The notes beneath the pieces were generated by a model, which worked only from the letters and a program-made list of their open reading frames with translations, was not told where the DNA came from and did not search any database. A DNA stretch of 64,000 bases from Rhodocyclaceae bacterium (GTDB lineage: Bacteria; Pseudomonadota; Gammaproteobacteria; Burkholderiales; Rhodocyclaceae). Below, piece after piece: positions 1 through 7,950 of this stretch. Both the position numbers and the translations under genes were made by a program. How positions within the stretch are numbered: position 1 is the first letter of the stretch; each line of letters begins with the position of its first letter. The stretch spans positions 95,862-159,861 of the forward strand of contig NKXK01000023.1 of assembly GCA_004379165.1 (NCBI GenBank), given 5' to 3'.

Positions 1-930
1 AATCGATGCCGCGTGGTGGGCACCAAAAGTCATGCCATGCATCAACTGCGCGACAAATGCCACCCACAGCAAACCAACACCCCAGCCAATCATCACAAAA
101 CGCACCACGGCGACGGCGAAACTCGCCAGCAACAGGGCGCGCAGGCTGAAATGGCGGCATAGGCGCGGCATGAGCATGAAGACGACAATCTCAGCGACCA
201 CGCCGAGCGACCAGAGCAAACCCACCTCGGTTTTCGAGTACCCGTTGTCAGTCAGATGGATCGAATAGAAGACGTAGAGCGCGCCGTGCGCAGCCGCCAT
301 GGCAAAACTGGACGCCATCAGCGCAATCACCCGTGGCTGTTTGAGAATTCGGCCTATCGGCAGTGCGTCATGCGGGTGCTCGACCGGCGGCGATTCCGGC
401 ACCAGCAAGGCCAGAAACAGGATGCCGGCAAGGATCGCCCAGCAGACCCAGAGCACACCGACCGGCGGCGAAAAATCGAGTAACGCGCCGGTTCCCATCA
501 CCGCGATGATGAAACCGATCGAACCCCACAGGCGGATGCGGCTGTATTCGCCACGCCCCTGGCGCAGATGGTCGAAGGTCAGCGTTTCCACGAGCGGCAG
601 TGCTGCGCTCCAGAAGAAAGCCAACACAGCCATTGCCAGCAGCATGCCCGGCAGGCGATCGAGCCAGAAAAACGCCGTGAATCCAGCCAGGCTGATGGCG
701 CCGGCAAGCCGGATGATTGCCAGACGGTAACCGAAACGGTCAGCCAGCCAGCCCCAGAGGTTGGGACCGAACATCCGCATCAACTGCATCTGCGACATCA
801 ATAGACCGATGTCCCACGCTGAAAAACTCAGCGACTGCAGATAAAGCCCGAAATAGGGCGAAAACGCGCCGATGAAGGCGAAGTAAAAGAAGTAGTAACC
901 CGAGAGGCGCCAGTAGGGCATAGCGTGCAT
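1..930 (-). CDS. MFS transporter, HcaT/phenylpropionate-permease-like (3' end outside window)
   Basis: The minus-strand frame stays open from about position 930 to the left edge, so only the N-terminal ~307 residues are visible. The protein begins MPYWRLSGYYFFYFAFIGAF, continues with several hydrophobic segments, and has the motif GPNLWGWLADRFGYR in the first cytoplasmic loop, as in MFS_1-like sugar or phenylpropionate permeases. It should be an inner-membrane secondary transporter; the substrate cannot be read from sequence. Two in-frame ATGs (930 and 921) are possible starts and neither has a clear Shine-Dalgarno. The YdcH-like gene lies just upstream on the same strand. Confidence 0.8.
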   Translation of the reverse strand, partial: MHAMPYWRLSGYYFFYFAFIGAFSPYFGLYLQSLSFSAWDIGLLMSQMQLMRMFGPNLWGWLADRFGYRLAIIRLAGAISLAGFTAFFWLDRLPGMLLAMAVLAFFWSAALPLVETLTFDHLRQGRGEYSRIRLWGSIGFIIAVMGTGALLDFSPPVGVLWVCWAILAGILFLALLVPESPPVEHPHDALPIGRILKQPRVIALMASSFAMAAAHGALYVFYSIHLTDNGYSKTEVGLLWSLGVVAEIVVFMLMPRLCRHFSLRALLLASFAVAVVRFVMIGWGVGLLWVAFVAQLMHGMTFGAHHAASI

Positions 931-971
931 CCGGCAATTTTACCGGATGCACCGTCAGGCGCAGGGTGCGA

Positions 972-1238
972 TCAGCCCTTGACCGATTGCTGACCGGCAC
1001 GGAAGGCCAGCAGGATGTGGTACAGCTCGTCCTTGAGCTTGACGCGCTGCTTCTTCATGTCTTCGAGGGTGAAATCGCTAACCGGCATATCGTGCTCTTC
1101 CAGATCCTCGACCCTGCCCGTCAGACGGTTGTAAGACCCCAGCAGCTTGGCGAAGTGAGCGTTACCAGCCTTCAGCACGGCGATGGCTTCTGCATGCTCC
1201 GGAAATTCGAGTTGGAGTTCGTGGTGCTCAACTTGCAT
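972..1238 (-). CDS. YdcH-family (DUF465) small protein
   Basis: An 88-residue, highly charged, helical protein beginning MQVEHHELQLEFPEHAEAI. The C-terminal part (MKKQRVKLKDELYHIL) is the typical conserved end of the DUF465/YdcH family, small coiled-coil proteins of unknown function. A second, distinct family member lies at 7315-7533. It sits between aroC and the MFS transporter on the same strand. The family is clear; no molecular function can be assigned. Confidence 0.85.
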   Translation of the reverse strand: MQVEHHELQLEFPEHAEAIAVLKAGNAHFAKLLGSYNRLTGRVEDLEEHDMPVSDFTLEDMKKQRVKLKDELYHILLAFRAGQQSVKG

Positions 1239-1291
1239 GATGGTCTCCCTATGGCGGCTGCTTGCCGTCCCGTTTGCGAAAGCTTTCGATT

Positions 1292-2392
1292 TTACTTGAT
1301 TTTGCCGGGGATGCGCGGTGTCGAGGAGACCACATCAGCACACTGCGCCCGATGACGCAAGGCATGATCCATCAGCACCAGCGCCAGCATGGCCTCGGCA
1401 ATCGGCGTTGCCCGGATACCGACACAGGGATCGTGACGCCCCTGCGTGGCGACCTCAATCGGCTGTCCGGCAGCGTTGATCGAGCGACGCGCCTGCGCAA
1501 TCGACGAGGTCGGCTTGATCGCCATATTGACGATGATTTCCTGCCCGGTGGAAATACCGCCGAGCACACCGCCGGCGTGATTGCTGGCAAAGCCTTCGGG
1601 CGTCATCTCGTCGCCATGCTCGCTGCCTTTCTGGGCGACGCTATCAAACCCGGCACCAATCTCGACGCCCTTGACGGCGTTGATGCCCATCATCGCGTAG
1701 GCGATCTCGGCATCCAGCCGGTCATACACCGGCTCGCCCCAACCGGCAGGCACGCCGCTGGCGGTGACGGAGATTTTTGCACCAACGGAATCCAGCGACT
1801 TGCGCAGGTTGTCCATATATGCTTCCAGCTCGGGCACGATGGCGGCATTCGGCGCAAAAAAGGCATTGCCGTCGATTTCGTCCGCCGACACGAAAGGAAT
1901 CTCGATCGGTCCCAGCGCGCTCATCCAGCCACGAATCGTGACGCCGTAACGCTCGTTGAGCCACTTGCGGGCAATCGCACCGGCTGCCACGCGCACCGCA
2001 GTCTCGCGCGCCGAGGAACGGCCTCCGCCGCGAAAGTCGCGGAATCCGTATTTCTGCGTATAGGCGTAATCGGCATGACCGGGGCGGAAGGTCTCGGCGA
2101 TATTGCCGTAATCCTTGCTGCGCTGGTCCTGATTGCGGATCAGCAAGCCGATCGGCGTGCCAGTGGTCTTGCCCTCGAAGACGCCGGAGAGAATCTCGAC
2201 GGTATCCGGCTCACGACGCTGCGTCACATGACGCGACGTTCCCGGCTTGCGGCGATCAAGTTCTGCCTGGATATCGGCCTCGCACAGAGCCAAGCCCGGA
2301 GGACAACCATCGACGACGCAGCCAATCGCCGGGCCATGCGATTCGCCAAAGGATGTCACAGTCAACAGGGTGCCGAAGGTATTGCCGGACAT
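1292..2392 (-). CDS. aroC: Chorismate synthase
   Basis: A 366-residue protein that converts 5-enolpyruvylshikimate-3-phosphate to chorismate, the last shared step of aromatic amino acid synthesis, using reduced FMN. It starts [20 protein letters not shown], the family's N-terminal signature, and carries [14 protein letters not shown] and [20 protein letters not shown], typical FMN/substrate-site segments. The C-terminal [19 protein letters not shown] is also characteristic. The frame is open further upstream to 2539, but only the ATG at 2392 gives the conserved N-terminus. No good Shine-Dalgarno precedes it. Length is normal for the family. Confidence 0.96.
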   Translation of the reverse strand: MSGNTFGTLLTVTSFGESHGPAIGCVVDGCPPGLALCEADIQAELDRRKPGTSRHVTQRREPDTVEILSGVFEGKTTGTPIGLLIRNQDQRSKDYGNIAETFRPGHADYAYTQKYGFRDFRGGGRSSARETAVRVAAGAIARKWLNERYGVTIRGWMSALGPIEIPFVSADEIDGNAFFAPNAAIVPELEAYMDNLRKSLDSVGAKISVTASGVPAGWGEPVYDRLDAEIAYAMMGINAVKGVEIGAGFDSVAQKGSEHGDEMTPEGFASNHAGGVLGGISTGQEIIVNMAIKPTSSIAQARRSINAAGQPIEVATQGRHDPCVGIRATPIAEAMLALVLMDHALRHRAQCADVVSSTPRIPGKIK

Positions 2393-2542
2393 AAGAAGGA
2401 GGCCTGAAGGGAAATAATCGGAAAACCGTAGTTTACCACGCCACGACGTGCGCCCCGCCGGACGTCCGCCGTGAGCGGACACCATCACCGCAGACGCAAA
2501 AAAGGCAGCCGCGGCTGCCCCCTTGCCAAGCGCAAACAACGA

Positions 2543-2989
2543 TCAGGATTGCGTCTCGTCCGGCCAGTTCTTGATATAGCTCTTGAGCATGCGGTTTTCA
2601 AAGCTTTGCTCTTCGAGCACCGCCTTGGCAACGTCCAGGAAGGAAATGACGCCCATCAGCAACTCGCCGTCGAGCACTGGCAGATAGCGCGAGTGCTTTT
2701 CGATCATCAGGCGACGCAGGTCGTTGGCCGCCATATCCGGGTAGGCAGTCACAGGATCACACACCATGACGTCACCGACGGTGATGCCGGAAAGGTTGTC
2801 CTTGTGCTGTTTCAGCGCCTTCATGACCTCGCGGAAGGTCAGCATGCCCGCCATCTTGCCACTGTCCATGACCACCAGCGAGCCCATGTCGAGATCCGCC
2901 ATAGTGTCGATGGCCGAAGACAGCGATTGTTGCGGCGTCGCCGTGAACAGCGTGCCACCCTTGAGTTGAATGATTTCGCGAACCTGCAT
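2543..2989 (-). CDS. CBS-domain-pair protein
   Basis: A 148-residue protein made almost entirely of two CBS domains (roughly residues 8-63 and 73-128), with GSLVVMDSGKMAGMLTFREV and YLPVLDGELLMGVISFLDV as the characteristic strand-helix turns. Stand-alone CBS pairs usually bind adenosine nucleotides and act as energy sensors. The ATG at 2989 is chosen because GGAGAG lies just upstream and the upstream extension lacks domain similarity. It is upstream of aroC on the same strand; a shared transcript is possible but not proved. Confidence 0.9.
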   Translation of the reverse strand: MQVREIIQLKGGTLFTATPQQSLSSAIDTMADLDMGSLVVMDSGKMAGMLTFREVMKALKQHKDNLSGITVGDVMVCDPVTAYPDMAANDLRRLMIEKHSRYLPVLDGELLMGVISFLDVAKAVLEEQSFENRMLKSYIKNWPDETQS

Positions 2990-3146
2990 CAATGCTCTCC
3001 AAGCTGAAGACTTTGTGTCGGCCGATGTTAGTTCATCGAACCCTTTTCGAAAAGGACAATCTGAGTCGATGCCGGCAGCACTGCGCAAGGCCATGATTGA
3101 AAACAATAACTATCGTGGCAATGAAAACATTTTATGGCGTTGGCAC

Positions 3147-3173
3147 TTGAATTTCGTCATAAACCGCTATACA
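3147..3173 (+). promoter_or_regulatory. Possible sigma-70 promoter for the HTH gene
   Basis: TTGAAT (3147-3152) and TATACA (3168-3173) are separated by 15 bases, shorter than the usual 17, about 75 bases upstream of the ATG at 3250. The AT-rich stretch is unlike its GC-rich surroundings. Weak call. Confidence 0.3.
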
Positions 3174-3249
3174 GTTCGTAATACTACCTAAGTCATACAT
3201 CGCCAGCATGCTTGGGTAAGCTCATTACATTGGCGTATGGAGATTTACT

Positions 3250-3552
3250 ATGACCGTGAAAACCATCGAAAAAATTGATGCCCGTGAAATCCGCCGCAAG
3301 TTGGGCCTTAACCAGCAGCAATTCTGGTCGACGCTCGGCGTCACCCAGAGTGGTGGCTCCCGCTACGAAAGCGGCCGCAACATGCCGAAGCCGGTGCGCG
3401 AACTGCTACGCCTGGTGCATGTTGAACAAGTTGACATCAAGTCGATCAAGCGCGAAGACTGGGAAGTCGTCGAGTACCTGAAGTCTCAGGAACCGGAACT
3501 GTTCAAGTCGCTGAAGAAGTCGGCACGCGCACACGCCAAGAAGGCTGCCTGA
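3250..3552 (+). CDS. Orphan helix-turn-helix protein (NadS/XRE-like)
   Basis: A 100-residue protein with an XRE-type DNA-binding helix-turn-helix at about residues 12-45 (REIRRKLGLNQQQFWSTLGV, then SRYESGRNMP). The tail is very lysine/alanine-rich. The fold resembles the antitoxin-type NadS family, but no toxin gene is adjacent, so an antitoxin role is not supported. GGAG eight bases before the ATG supports the start. It is monocistronic between a divergent CBS gene and a convergent radical SAM gene. Confidence 0.85.
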   Translation: MTVKTIEKIDAREIRRKLGLNQQQFWSTLGVTQSGGSRYESGRNMPKPVRELLRLVHVEQVDIKSIKREDWEVVEYLKSQEPELFKSLKKSARAHAKKAA

Positions 3553-3580
3553 GTTTTTCCGCCGCCGCTTGACGGCACGT

Positions 3581-3620
3581 CGGCTATTTTCGACGGTTTT
3601 TCCGGTCGACCGCAGCAGCG
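3581..3620 (+). repeat. Dispersed repeat copy 1 (GGTTNACCGCAG family)
   Basis: Contains CGGCTATTTTCGACGG followed by TTTTTCCGGTCGACCGCAGC, one core mismatch from the family consensus. It lies between the converging ends of the HTH and radical SAM genes. Confidence 0.7.
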
Positions 3621-3624
3621 GGCA

Positions 3625-4461
3625 TCACGGGGCTAAATTTACCCGGATGCCCGTTTCTTTTTGGATGCGTTCAGCAAACGCCTGAAGCGCTTCGACACTC
3701 AGCCGCTGTATCCGCCCTGCCGCTGGCTGAAGGGATGGCCGGGCCAGACCGTAGAGATGCACCCCGACCACCCGGTCAGCCGCTGCCCCGAGCATGGCCA
3801 GATAGGCAGCCTCGGCTTGCGCCGACGGTGCAGCGCCGTCCATGGCGAACCAGCAGGTCTGGACCCAGGTCGGCAACAACTCGCCGCAAAGACGCAAATT
3901 TCGCAGGGCTTTGTCCGGGCTCATCGGCACGCCATTGATTTTTACAATGTCATCGGCTTCGGCACGATCGAGTTTGAACCAGGCCTCGCCCCCCAGCGCG
4001 CCCAGCTGGCGCAAACCGGACTGCACCTCCGGACGATGGACTAGGCTGCCATTGGTGATCAGTGTCAGCTTCAACGGCGGTTGCGGCGCCTTTTGCCGCA
4101 GCACCTCGCCGACGCAGGCCACCGCATCGGAAAATTCCGGCGCACTGGTCGGTTCGCCGTTGCCGGAAAATGCGATATCAATCAGACGGCGTGCTTCCAG
4201 CGGCACCGCGCGCTGCATGAAATCACCGTATAGCGCATCATCGAGAAATCCCGACAACTCACGGCGCAACAACTCGAGATCCAGCGGTGGTGGGCCGCCA
4301 CGCGCCAGACTCTCAACCTGGCAATAGACACAGGCCCAGTTGCAGGCATTATTGGGATTGAGGTTGATGCCTATCGACACCCCGCCCGCCCGGCGGGACA
4401 CAACAGGGTAGACGTAGCGCAGGCCGGCACTGTCGCGGCGGTGATCGTCGGTGGTCAGCAT
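3625..4461 (-). CDS. Radical SAM protein
   Basis: A 278-residue protein with the cysteine motif NACNWACVYCQ (C-X3-C-X2-C) near residue 40, which binds the 4Fe-4S cluster used with S-adenosylmethionine. Downstream GNGEPTSAPEF and LITNGS segments match the SAM-binding face of the radical SAM barrel. The substrate is not evident. It is divergent from a queD-like gene with a 56-base gap, which hints at modified-nucleoside metabolism, but it does not resemble QueE in size or motif arrangement. Start at 4461 follows from the conserved N-terminus. Confidence 0.85.
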   Translation of the reverse strand: MLTTDDHRRDSAGLRYVYPVVSRRAGGVSIGINLNPNNACNWACVYCQVESLARGGPPPLDLELLRRELSGFLDDALYGDFMQRAVPLEARRLIDIAFSGNGEPTSAPEFSDAVACVGEVLRQKAPQPPLKLTLITNGSLVHRPEVQSGLRQLGALGGEAWFKLDRAEADDIVKINGVPMSPDKALRNLRLCGELLPTWVQTCWFAMDGAAPSAQAEAAYLAMLGAAADRVVGVHLYGLARPSLQPAAGRIQRLSVEALQAFAERIQKETGIRVNLAP

Positions 4462-4517
4462 GAGCCCATTGTATAATCGGTCTACGCCCTGTCGAATTTC
4501 TTTTCGAGCCTACCCCC

Positions 4518-4970
4518 ATGTTAATTACCCGTCGCCTCGAATTCGACGCCGGACACCGCATCCCCGACCACAAAAGCCAGTGCCGCCACCTGCACGGGCA
4601 TCGTTACGCCATCGAAATCACGCTCTCCGGCAGCGTCATCGACAAGGCTGGCGATGCCGCCAACGGCATGGTGATGGACTTCTCGCAGGTCAAGGATCTG
4701 GCCAAGGCCCATCTGGTCGATCTCTGGGATCACGCCTTCCTCGCCTTTGCTGGCGATACGAAGATCGTCGAATTCCTGCAGTCGATTCCCGGCCACAAGA
4801 CAGTCATCCTCGACCGCGTACCTACTGCCGAGAACCTCGCCCGCCTGGCCTTCGAAATCCTCGATGGCGCCTACCGCGACACCTACGGCAACCACCTGCG
4901 CCTCGAGCAGGTCCGCCTTTACGAAACCCCCAACTGCTGGTCCGACGCCATCCGCAGCAGACTCGATTGA
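4518..4970 (+). CDS. queD: 6-carboxytetrahydropterin synthase (QueD family)
   Basis: A 150-residue PTPS/QueD-fold enzyme, expected to make 6-carboxy-5,6,7,8-tetrahydropterin from dihydroneopterin triphosphate for queuosine synthesis. Zinc-ligand histidines are visible in FDAGHRI (about residue 13) and CRHLHGH (residues 22-28), with the catalytic cysteine in SQCRHLHGH. VMDFSQVKD, WDHAFL and PTAENLA are family hallmarks. Length is typical. Divergent from the radical SAM gene. Confidence 0.93.
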   Translation: MLITRRLEFDAGHRIPDHKSQCRHLHGHRYAIEITLSGSVIDKAGDAANGMVMDFSQVKDLAKAHLVDLWDHAFLAFAGDTKIVEFLQSIPGHKTVILDRVPTAENLARLAFEILDGAYRDTYGNHLRLEQVRLYETPNCWSDAIRSRLD

Positions 4971-5066
4971 GCCGGAACACGCTTCTCCCTATACTGGGGG
5001 CAAACGTATAAGTGCCCGAAACAGGCGAGACGGAGGGGATATGCACCGGCGACAGGTAGCGAGGGC

Positions 5067-6209
5067 ATGAACGGCACGACCGGGCGGACCGCCCTGATCC
5101 TGACCGGTGGCGGCGCCCGTGCTGCCTATCAGGTCGGCGTCCTGCTCGCCGTCGCCAAGCTCTCCAGCAAAAAGCGGCGTAATCCCTTCCCCATCCTCTG
5201 CGGCACCTCGGCCGGCGCCATCAATGCCGCCGGGGTTGCCTGCCTTGCCGACAACTATGGCAAAGCGGTGTCGATTCTCGCCGGCGTCTGGCGAAACATG
5301 CACGCCAGCGACATCTACCGCGCCGACGCGGCCGGGATCGCCAGCTCCGGCATGCGCTGGCTCGGCCTGCTGGCAATGGGCTGGCTGGTCCGTCGCAATC
5401 CGCCGCGCTCGCTGCTCGACAACGCCCCTTTGCGCGATCTGCTGAAGAGGAATCTCGATTTCAAGGGCATCGAACGCTCGATCAACCGCGGTGCGCTGCA
5501 CGCCGTCAGCATCACTGCCTCCGGCTATGAGTCCGGCGAGAGCATCAGCTTTTTCCAGGCCCATGAGAGCGCCCAGCCCTGGCGGCGGGTCCAGCGCTTC
5601 GGCATCCGTTCCAGCATCGGCACCGACCACCTGCTGGCCTCAAGCGCAATTCCCTTCATCTTCCCTGCCGTGCGCATCCATCGCGAGTTTTTTGGCGATG
5701 GCTCAATGCGGCAGCTGGCACCGATCTCGCCGGCCATCCACCTCGGCGCCGAGCGCGTTTTCATCGTCGGTGCCAGCCGCAAGAACGAACATCAGGATCG
5801 CCGGCGTGTCGAAAGCTACCCGTCGCTGGCGCAAATCGCCGGCCACGCCCTGTCGAGCATTTTTCTTGACGGGCTGGCGGTGGACATTGAGCGCATGCAG
5901 CGCATCAACCGCACCCTACTCTCGATCCCGCCCGAGATCCGCGAGCAATCGCAGATCCCGCTGCGCCCGGTCAAGACACTGATCATTTCGCCGTCGGAAC
6001 GCATTGACCGCATTGCCGCCGAACACGCCGGAGCTCTGCCCGCACCCGTCCGCTTTTTATTGCGCGGTATCGGCGCAATGAACCGCCACGGCGGCGCGCT
6101 GACCAGCTACCTGCTGTTCGAACGGCCTTTCACGCGCACCCTGATCGACCTCGGCTATGCCGACACCATGGCCCACGATACCGAAGTTGGCGATTTTCTC
6201 GGACTTTAG
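5067..6209 (+). CDS. Patatin-like phospholipase
   Basis: A 380-residue patatin-fold serine hydrolase. The oxyanion-hole motif GGGARAAYQVG is at about residues 12-22, the nucleophile elbow GTSAG at about 47-51, and the catalytic aspartate in DGSMRQ near residue 213, giving the Ser-Asp dyad. The long C-terminal part beyond the core is less conserved. No signal peptide is visible, so it is probably cytosolic or peripheral at the inner membrane. The last codons and stop lie inside a dispersed repeat copy (6189-6226). Confidence 0.9.
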   Translation: MNGTTGRTALILTGGGARAAYQVGVLLAVAKLSSKKRRNPFPILCGTSAGAINAAGVACLADNYGKAVSILAGVWRNMHASDIYRADAAGIASSGMRWLGLLAMGWLVRRNPPRSLLDNAPLRDLLKRNLDFKGIERSINRGALHAVSITASGYESGESISFFQAHESAQPWRRVQRFGIRSSIGTDHLLASSAIPFIFPAVRIHREFFGDGSMRQLAPISPAIHLGAERVFIVGASRKNEHQDRRRVESYPSLAQIAGHALSSIFLDGLAVDIERMQRINRTLLSIPPEIREQSQIPLRPVKTLIISPSERIDRIAAEHAGALPAPVRFLLRGIGAMNRHGGALTSYLLFERPFTRTLIDLGYADTMAHDTEVGDFLGL

Positions 6210-6226
6210 CCGTTCACCGTAGCACT
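6189..6226 (+). repeat. Dispersed repeat copy 2, spanning the patatin stop codon
   Basis: GGCGATTTTCTCGG followed by CTTTAGCCGTTCACCGTAGC. It covers the 3' end of the patatin gene and the 3' end of the convergent hypothetical gene, whose last residues (SATVNG) are encoded by the repeat. Confidence 0.65.
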
Positions 6227-6583
6227 AACATCGATAAGACCTTCGCAGGTCTGCATCACGGTGTTGGCCAGTTCCGAGTGATAGTTCGGATCGAGCGACT
6301 CCATCATTTCATGGGCAGCGAACAAACCTGCCTCCCGCGACAGCGTCGAGGCCATCTGCCGCGCCATGCCATCGCTCAGTGCCGCGAGTTGGCGACGCTG
6401 CTCAAGCGGCATCGCCCGACCCGAGCGCGCCAACCAGCCGGCGGCCAGCGTGGCGGCCTGTGCGTCGGTCAGCCACTGGCCATACTCGTAAAACGCCGAT
6501 AGCCGCTCGGCAACCAGCGCAAATAACATTGCCACCGAGGTGCCACGATCACTTGCTACCGGCGGCGGTGATTTCGGACGCAC
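6206..6583 (-). CDS. Hypothetical protein, helical
   Basis: Up to 125 residues, rich in alanine and leucine helices (LFALVAERLSAFYEYGQWLT, then RQLAALSDGMARQMAST). I recognise no domain. The start is uncertain. GTG at 6583 lies just past the yajD stop with AAGGA about 13 bases upstream, suggesting translational coupling; ATG at 6529 is the alternative. The frame is open further upstream but would overlap yajD, which is clearly real. The C-terminus is encoded inside a dispersed repeat. Confidence 0.6.
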   Translation of the reverse strand: MRPKSPPPVASDRGTSVAMLFALVAERLSAFYEYGQWLTDAQAATLAAGWLARSGRAMPLEQRRQLAALSDGMARQMASTLSREAGLFAAHEMMESLDPNYHSELANTVMQTCEGLIDVSATVNG

Positions 6584-6587
6584 GATC

Positions 6588-6947
6588 TCAGTCGTCCTTG
6601 AGCAGCGACTTGAGCCCGGCAAAGGGCGAATGCGTCGCGTGCTGGGTGCGCTGGCGGCCATCGGTGTAACCGCGGTCGGCCTCGATCTGCTTCTGATGCT
6701 CGTTATCGTGGCAATAGACACACAACAGCTCCCAGTTACTGCCGTCCGGCGGGTTGTTGTCGTGATTGTGATCTCGGTGATGCACCGTCAACTCCCGGAC
6801 ATTGGCCAGCGCAAACTCCCGTGCACAACGCCCGCACACCCACGGATACATTTTCAGCGCCCGATCGCGATAGCCCTTTTCACGGGCCTCGGCGGCCTGG
6901 CGTGCGGCGAGGACGATACGGTCAAGTCGTTGATGGTCGATAGCCAT
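6588..6947 (-). CDS. yajD: YajD-family HNH nuclease
   Basis: A 119-residue HNH-family protein. The zinc-finger-like CGRC at about residues 38-41 pairs with CVYC at about 77-80, and VHHRDHNHDNNPPDGSNWELL is the HNH core with catalytic histidines. The length and order match the YajD family of small predicted nucleases, whose physiological role is not established. Followed by the hypothetical gene at 6206-6583, probably in one transcript. Confidence 0.9.
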   Translation of the reverse strand: MAIDHQRLDRIVLAARQAAEAREKGYRDRALKMYPWVCGRCAREFALANVRELTVHHRDHNHDNNPPDGSNWELLCVYCHDNEHQKQIEADRGYTDGRQRTQHATHSPFAGLKSLLKDD

Positions 6948-7020
6948 TAAAAGCTCCTGCTGGGGTCATTCCGTTTGGGGATGATGACCTTCAGTCGAGG
7001 TCGCGACAAGCGGCAAATGC

Positions 7021-7047
7021 AAAAAAAAGCCCGCACGAGGCGGGCTT
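7021..7047 (-). terminator. Rho-independent terminator (minus strand)
   Basis: An 8-bp perfect stem AAGCCCGC/GCGGGCTT with a 5-base loop at 7027-7047, followed on the minus strand by a run of eight T. No coding gene on that strand lies immediately upstream, hence the small-RNA proposal. Confidence 0.8.
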
Positions 7048-7083
7048 AAATCCATTCCTTGGAGAGGAAGTGGAGGAGACAGG
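7021..7083 (-). ncRNA. Candidate small RNA with anti-Shine-Dalgarno segments
   Basis: In the 367-base gap between yajD and the YdcH-like gene there is a complete terminator with no minus-strand gene to its right. Upstream on the minus strand is a plausible promoter: TTGTTG (7113-7118), a 17-base spacer, and GATAGA (7090-7095). The predicted transcript of about 60 nt would carry TCTCCTCC and TTCCTCTCC (complement of 7059-7080) and end in the hairpin. CU-rich loops of this kind pair with ribosome binding sites in known bacterial trans-acting RNAs. Purely sequence-based; transcription is not shown. Confidence 0.45.
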
Positions 7084-7314
7084 TGTCACTCTATCAAAAA
7101 TTTGCTGCAACGCAACAATTATTTCCAAGCATCTGCGCAAAAGGTCATATTTATTGGGCGAACTCGTACTTTTGCAACGCAGTATCCAGGGCTTTATAAC
7201 GGCAATAGCATGGCTGATGCACTGACCCGGTGCAAAAATCCCTTAAAATGCAAGGATACCCTTGGCCTGGTAACCTAGGGCGCTTTTGTCATTACCTGTC
7301 TATGGAGTTGCACC

Positions 7315-7533
7315 ATGTTTCCCGAATACCGCGACCTGATCACCCAGCTCAAAACCACCGACCGTCATTTCTTGAACGTCTTCGACAAGCACAACGAACT
7401 CGACCAGAAGATCAAGAACATGGAAACCCATGTCGAACCCGGTACACCGATGGAAATTGAAGTCCTAAAGAAGGAAAAGCTGGTCCTCAAGGATGAGTTG
7501 TACACGCTTCTGCGCAAGGCCAGCGCCAACTGA
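7315..7533 (+). CDS. YdcH-family (DUF465) small protein
   Basis: A 72-residue helical, charged protein beginning MFPEYRDLITQLKTTDRHF and ending with LKKEKLVLKDELYTLLRK, the typical DUF465 C-terminus. A second family member is at 972-1238; the two share the KDELY segment but differ in the N-terminal half. GGAG eight bases before the ATG supports the start. Function unknown. Confidence 0.88.
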   Translation: MFPEYRDLITQLKTTDRHFLNVFDKHNELDQKIKNMETHVEPGTPMEIEVLKKEKLVLKDELYTLLRKASAN

Positions 7534-7541
7534 TCCAGCCC

Positions 7542-7562
7542 GGCACGGAGGCGCTCCGTGCC
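7542..7562 (+). terminator. Inverted repeat after the YdcH-like gene, possible terminator without a U-tract
   Basis: GGCACGGAG-GCG-CTCCGTGCC is a perfect 9-bp stem just after the stop codon. No T-run follows, so it may instead be an mRNA 3' stabiliser. Confidence 0.4.
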
Positions 7563-7596
7563 AGTATTGCCGGCCTAGCACCGACTGGGTGCCAAC

Positions 7597-7950
7597 TCAG
7601 CGCGACGGCCGGCTCAACATCCAAAGCATCACGACACCCCCGACCACCGCCGGCAAATAGCGCCAGTCGCCTGGCAGCGTCAGCCAGCCGCCGATGGCAC
7701 TGATCGCCAGCATTACGCCCGCCATGACCTTGGCGAAACGCGGTATGGCGCGATGATCACGCCAGGCGCGGATGGCCGGTCCGGCGGTTGGATGCGCCAG
7801 CAGTTTCACCTCCCACGCCGGATGCGAACGGGCAAAGAAATAGGCGGCGAGAATCAGGAAGGGCGTTGTTGGCAGGAGCGGCAAGAGCGCGCCGATCAAA
7901 CCGAGGCCAACCGAGATGACCCCGAGCGCGCGATATACCGGCGTCTTCAT
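7597..7950 (-). CDS. ybaN: YbaN-family (DUF454) inner-membrane protein
   Basis: A 117-residue protein with the family signature LGLIGALLPLLPTTPFLILAAYFFARS near the N-terminus, followed by a conserved H-PTAGPAIRAWRDH loop and two more hydrophobic stretches (about 3-4 membrane segments). Function is unknown in the family. Its ATG directly abuts the stop of the upstream LysR gene (TGA then ATG), so the two are very likely co-transcribed. Confidence 0.88.
   Translation of the reverse strand: MKTPVYRALGVISVGLGLIGALLPLLPTTPFLILAAYFFARSHPAWEVKLLAHPTAGPAIRAWRDHRAIPRFAKVMAGVMLAISAIGGWLTLPGDWRYLPAVVGGVVMLWMLSRPSR

Noticed and set aside
3140..3156. TTGGCACTTGAATTTC as a sigma-54 promoter before the HTH gene
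   Set aside because: Spacing between the TGGCAC and any TTGC-like element is wrong.
3250..3552. HTH gene as half of a toxin-antitoxin pair
   Set aside because: No toxin-sized gene adjoins it; neighbours are a divergent CBS protein and a convergent radical SAM gene.
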